Below, one piece after another: positions 63,490 through 64,000 of a stretch of DNA of 64,000 nucleotides (its first letter is position 1; every line of letters starts with the position of its first letter). Below the pieces are notes generated by a model. The model was not told where the DNA came from and did not search any database. It saw only the letters and a list, made by a program, of their open reading frames with translations. A program made the position numbers and the translations under genes. The stretch covers positions 1-64,000 of the forward strand of contig JAIETM010000004.1 in NCBI GenBank assembly GCA_019745155.1. The letters are read 5' to 3'. This DNA comes from Chitinophagaceae bacterium (lineage in GTDB: Bacteria; Bacteroidota; Bacteroidia; Chitinophagales; Chitinophagaceae).

Positions 63490-64000
63490 ATGCGAATCAT
63501 CATTACTGCAGCCACTACGGGCGAATGGATGCCCGCTTTTGCTGAACTGGATAAACGTTTGGCAGAGAACAGCATCCGCTTCAAGCCTGTTTTCCACCAA
63601 AGCGGTGTGGGCATGCTGGCAAGTGCAGTATCGCTCACCCAGGCCATACTCACGGAAAAGCCTGATCTGGTGATACAGGTGGGTATTGCAGGCTGTTTTG
63701 ATATCAATCTGCCATTGGGCACAGTTGTGGTGGTGAACAATGAGCAATTGGGTGATACCGGTGTTCTGGAAGATGGAAAATGGAAAGACATCTTCGATCT
63801 GAAACTGGAAAAGAGCAGCTATCATCCCTATGAAAAGAGAAAACTGCCCAATCCCTGGCTCAAACAATACAATCTCTTACAATTACCTGAAGTTGACGCC
63901 ATCACCATAAACCGCATCACCACGGGTGAAGAAAACATTACCCGACTTCAAAAAAAATATGCCCCGGTTATCGAAAGCATGGAAGGCGCAGCATTGCATT
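63490..64000 (+). CDS. mqnB: Futalosine hydrolase (MTA/SAH nucleosidase family), 3' end outside window
   Basis: The frame is open to the window end, giving 170 codons of an N-terminal part. MRIIITAATTGEW opens it, QVGIAGCFD and GTVVVVNNEQLGDTGV are the nucleoside phosphorylase/hydrolase pattern, and the late ESMEGAALH matches the purine-binding segment of futalosine hydrolase, MqnB. The enzyme splits futalosine in the alternative menaquinone pathway. The MTA/SAH nucleosidase MtnN is closely related; the GDTGVLEDG segment favours MqnB. It is divergent from the second PTPS gene. Confidence 0.8.
   Translation, partial: MRIIITAATTGEWMPAFAELDKRLAENSIRFKPVFHQSGVGMLASAVSLTQAILTEKPDLVIQVGIAGCFDINLPLGTVVVVNNEQLGDTGVLEDGKWKDIFDLKLEKSSYHPYEKRKLPNPWLKQYNLLQLPEVDAITINRITTGEENITRLQKKYAPVIESMEGAALH

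Overview
The window looks like a chromosomal segment of a member of the Bacteroidota, most likely from the Chitinophagaceae/Sphingobacteriia side. The evidence is a type IX secretion translocon protein SprA directly downstream of ruvA, a DUF5916 outer-membrane protein, a DUF3127 protein divergent from dnaA, alpha-2-macroglobulin and S1/P1 nuclease families typical of the phylum, -7 boxes of the TAnnTTTG type, and almost no Shine-Dalgarno sequences. The exact genus cannot be fixed from sequence reading alone.

Layout: 1-9994 holds the end of a DUF5916 protein, sucD, a 2007-residue alpha-2-macroglobulin with a thioester motif, and an FAD oxidoreductase. 10035-16508 holds a membrane protein, a gene-poor spacer with possible small ORFs, aspS, a membrane protein, rarA, an FAD oxidoreductase and an ElaA-type acetyltransferase. 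16585-22608 holds secreted proteins, an AT-rich two-gene module flanked by two copies of a palindromic repeat, and uvrA. 22942-28923 is a methionine block: a SAM-I riboswitch with a visible terminator/antiterminator switch leads metY-metX-hom, followed by a PAP2 phosphatase and a HAD phosphatase. 29015-31504 is the tRNA-Pro/tRNA-Ser/dnaA region with a possible DnaA-box cluster. 31537-37149 holds an FAD oxidoreductase, an S1/P1 nuclease-like protein, an ABC exporter pair and a REP-associated tyrosine transposase (RAYT). 37160-48461 holds sprA, ruvA, fabH, a cytochrome P450 and an E2-like acyltransferase.

48700-54149 is an AT-rich accessory islet with all genes on the minus strand: a membrane protein, a PD-(D/E)xK nuclease-like protein, a HEPN-like protein and a complete DarT-DarG DNA ADP-ribosylation toxin-antitoxin pair, separated by long spacers that carry palindromic repeats. 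54143-64000 returns to housekeeping: formate-THF ligase, DinB, a trans-sulfuration enzyme, a serine hydrolase, GNAT, fabD, a TlpA-like thioredoxin, folE with a His-rich N-terminus, two 6-pyruvoyl-tetrahydropterin synthases of the animal-like C-x5-HGH type, and the start of a futalosine hydrolase.

Most notable: (1) a family of palindromic intergenic repeats with compensatory base changes and an inverted pair (REPIN-like), together with one RAYT gene; (2) the SAM-I riboswitch switch; (3) the DarTG islet; (4) a recurring arrangement in which the -7 box ends exactly 4 nt before the start codon at six genes, suggesting leaderless transcripts. No wholly new multi-gene system could be proven; the PD-(D/E)xK protein, the HEPN-like protein and the repeat-flanked 284-residue protein are the best candidates for undescribed defence genes.
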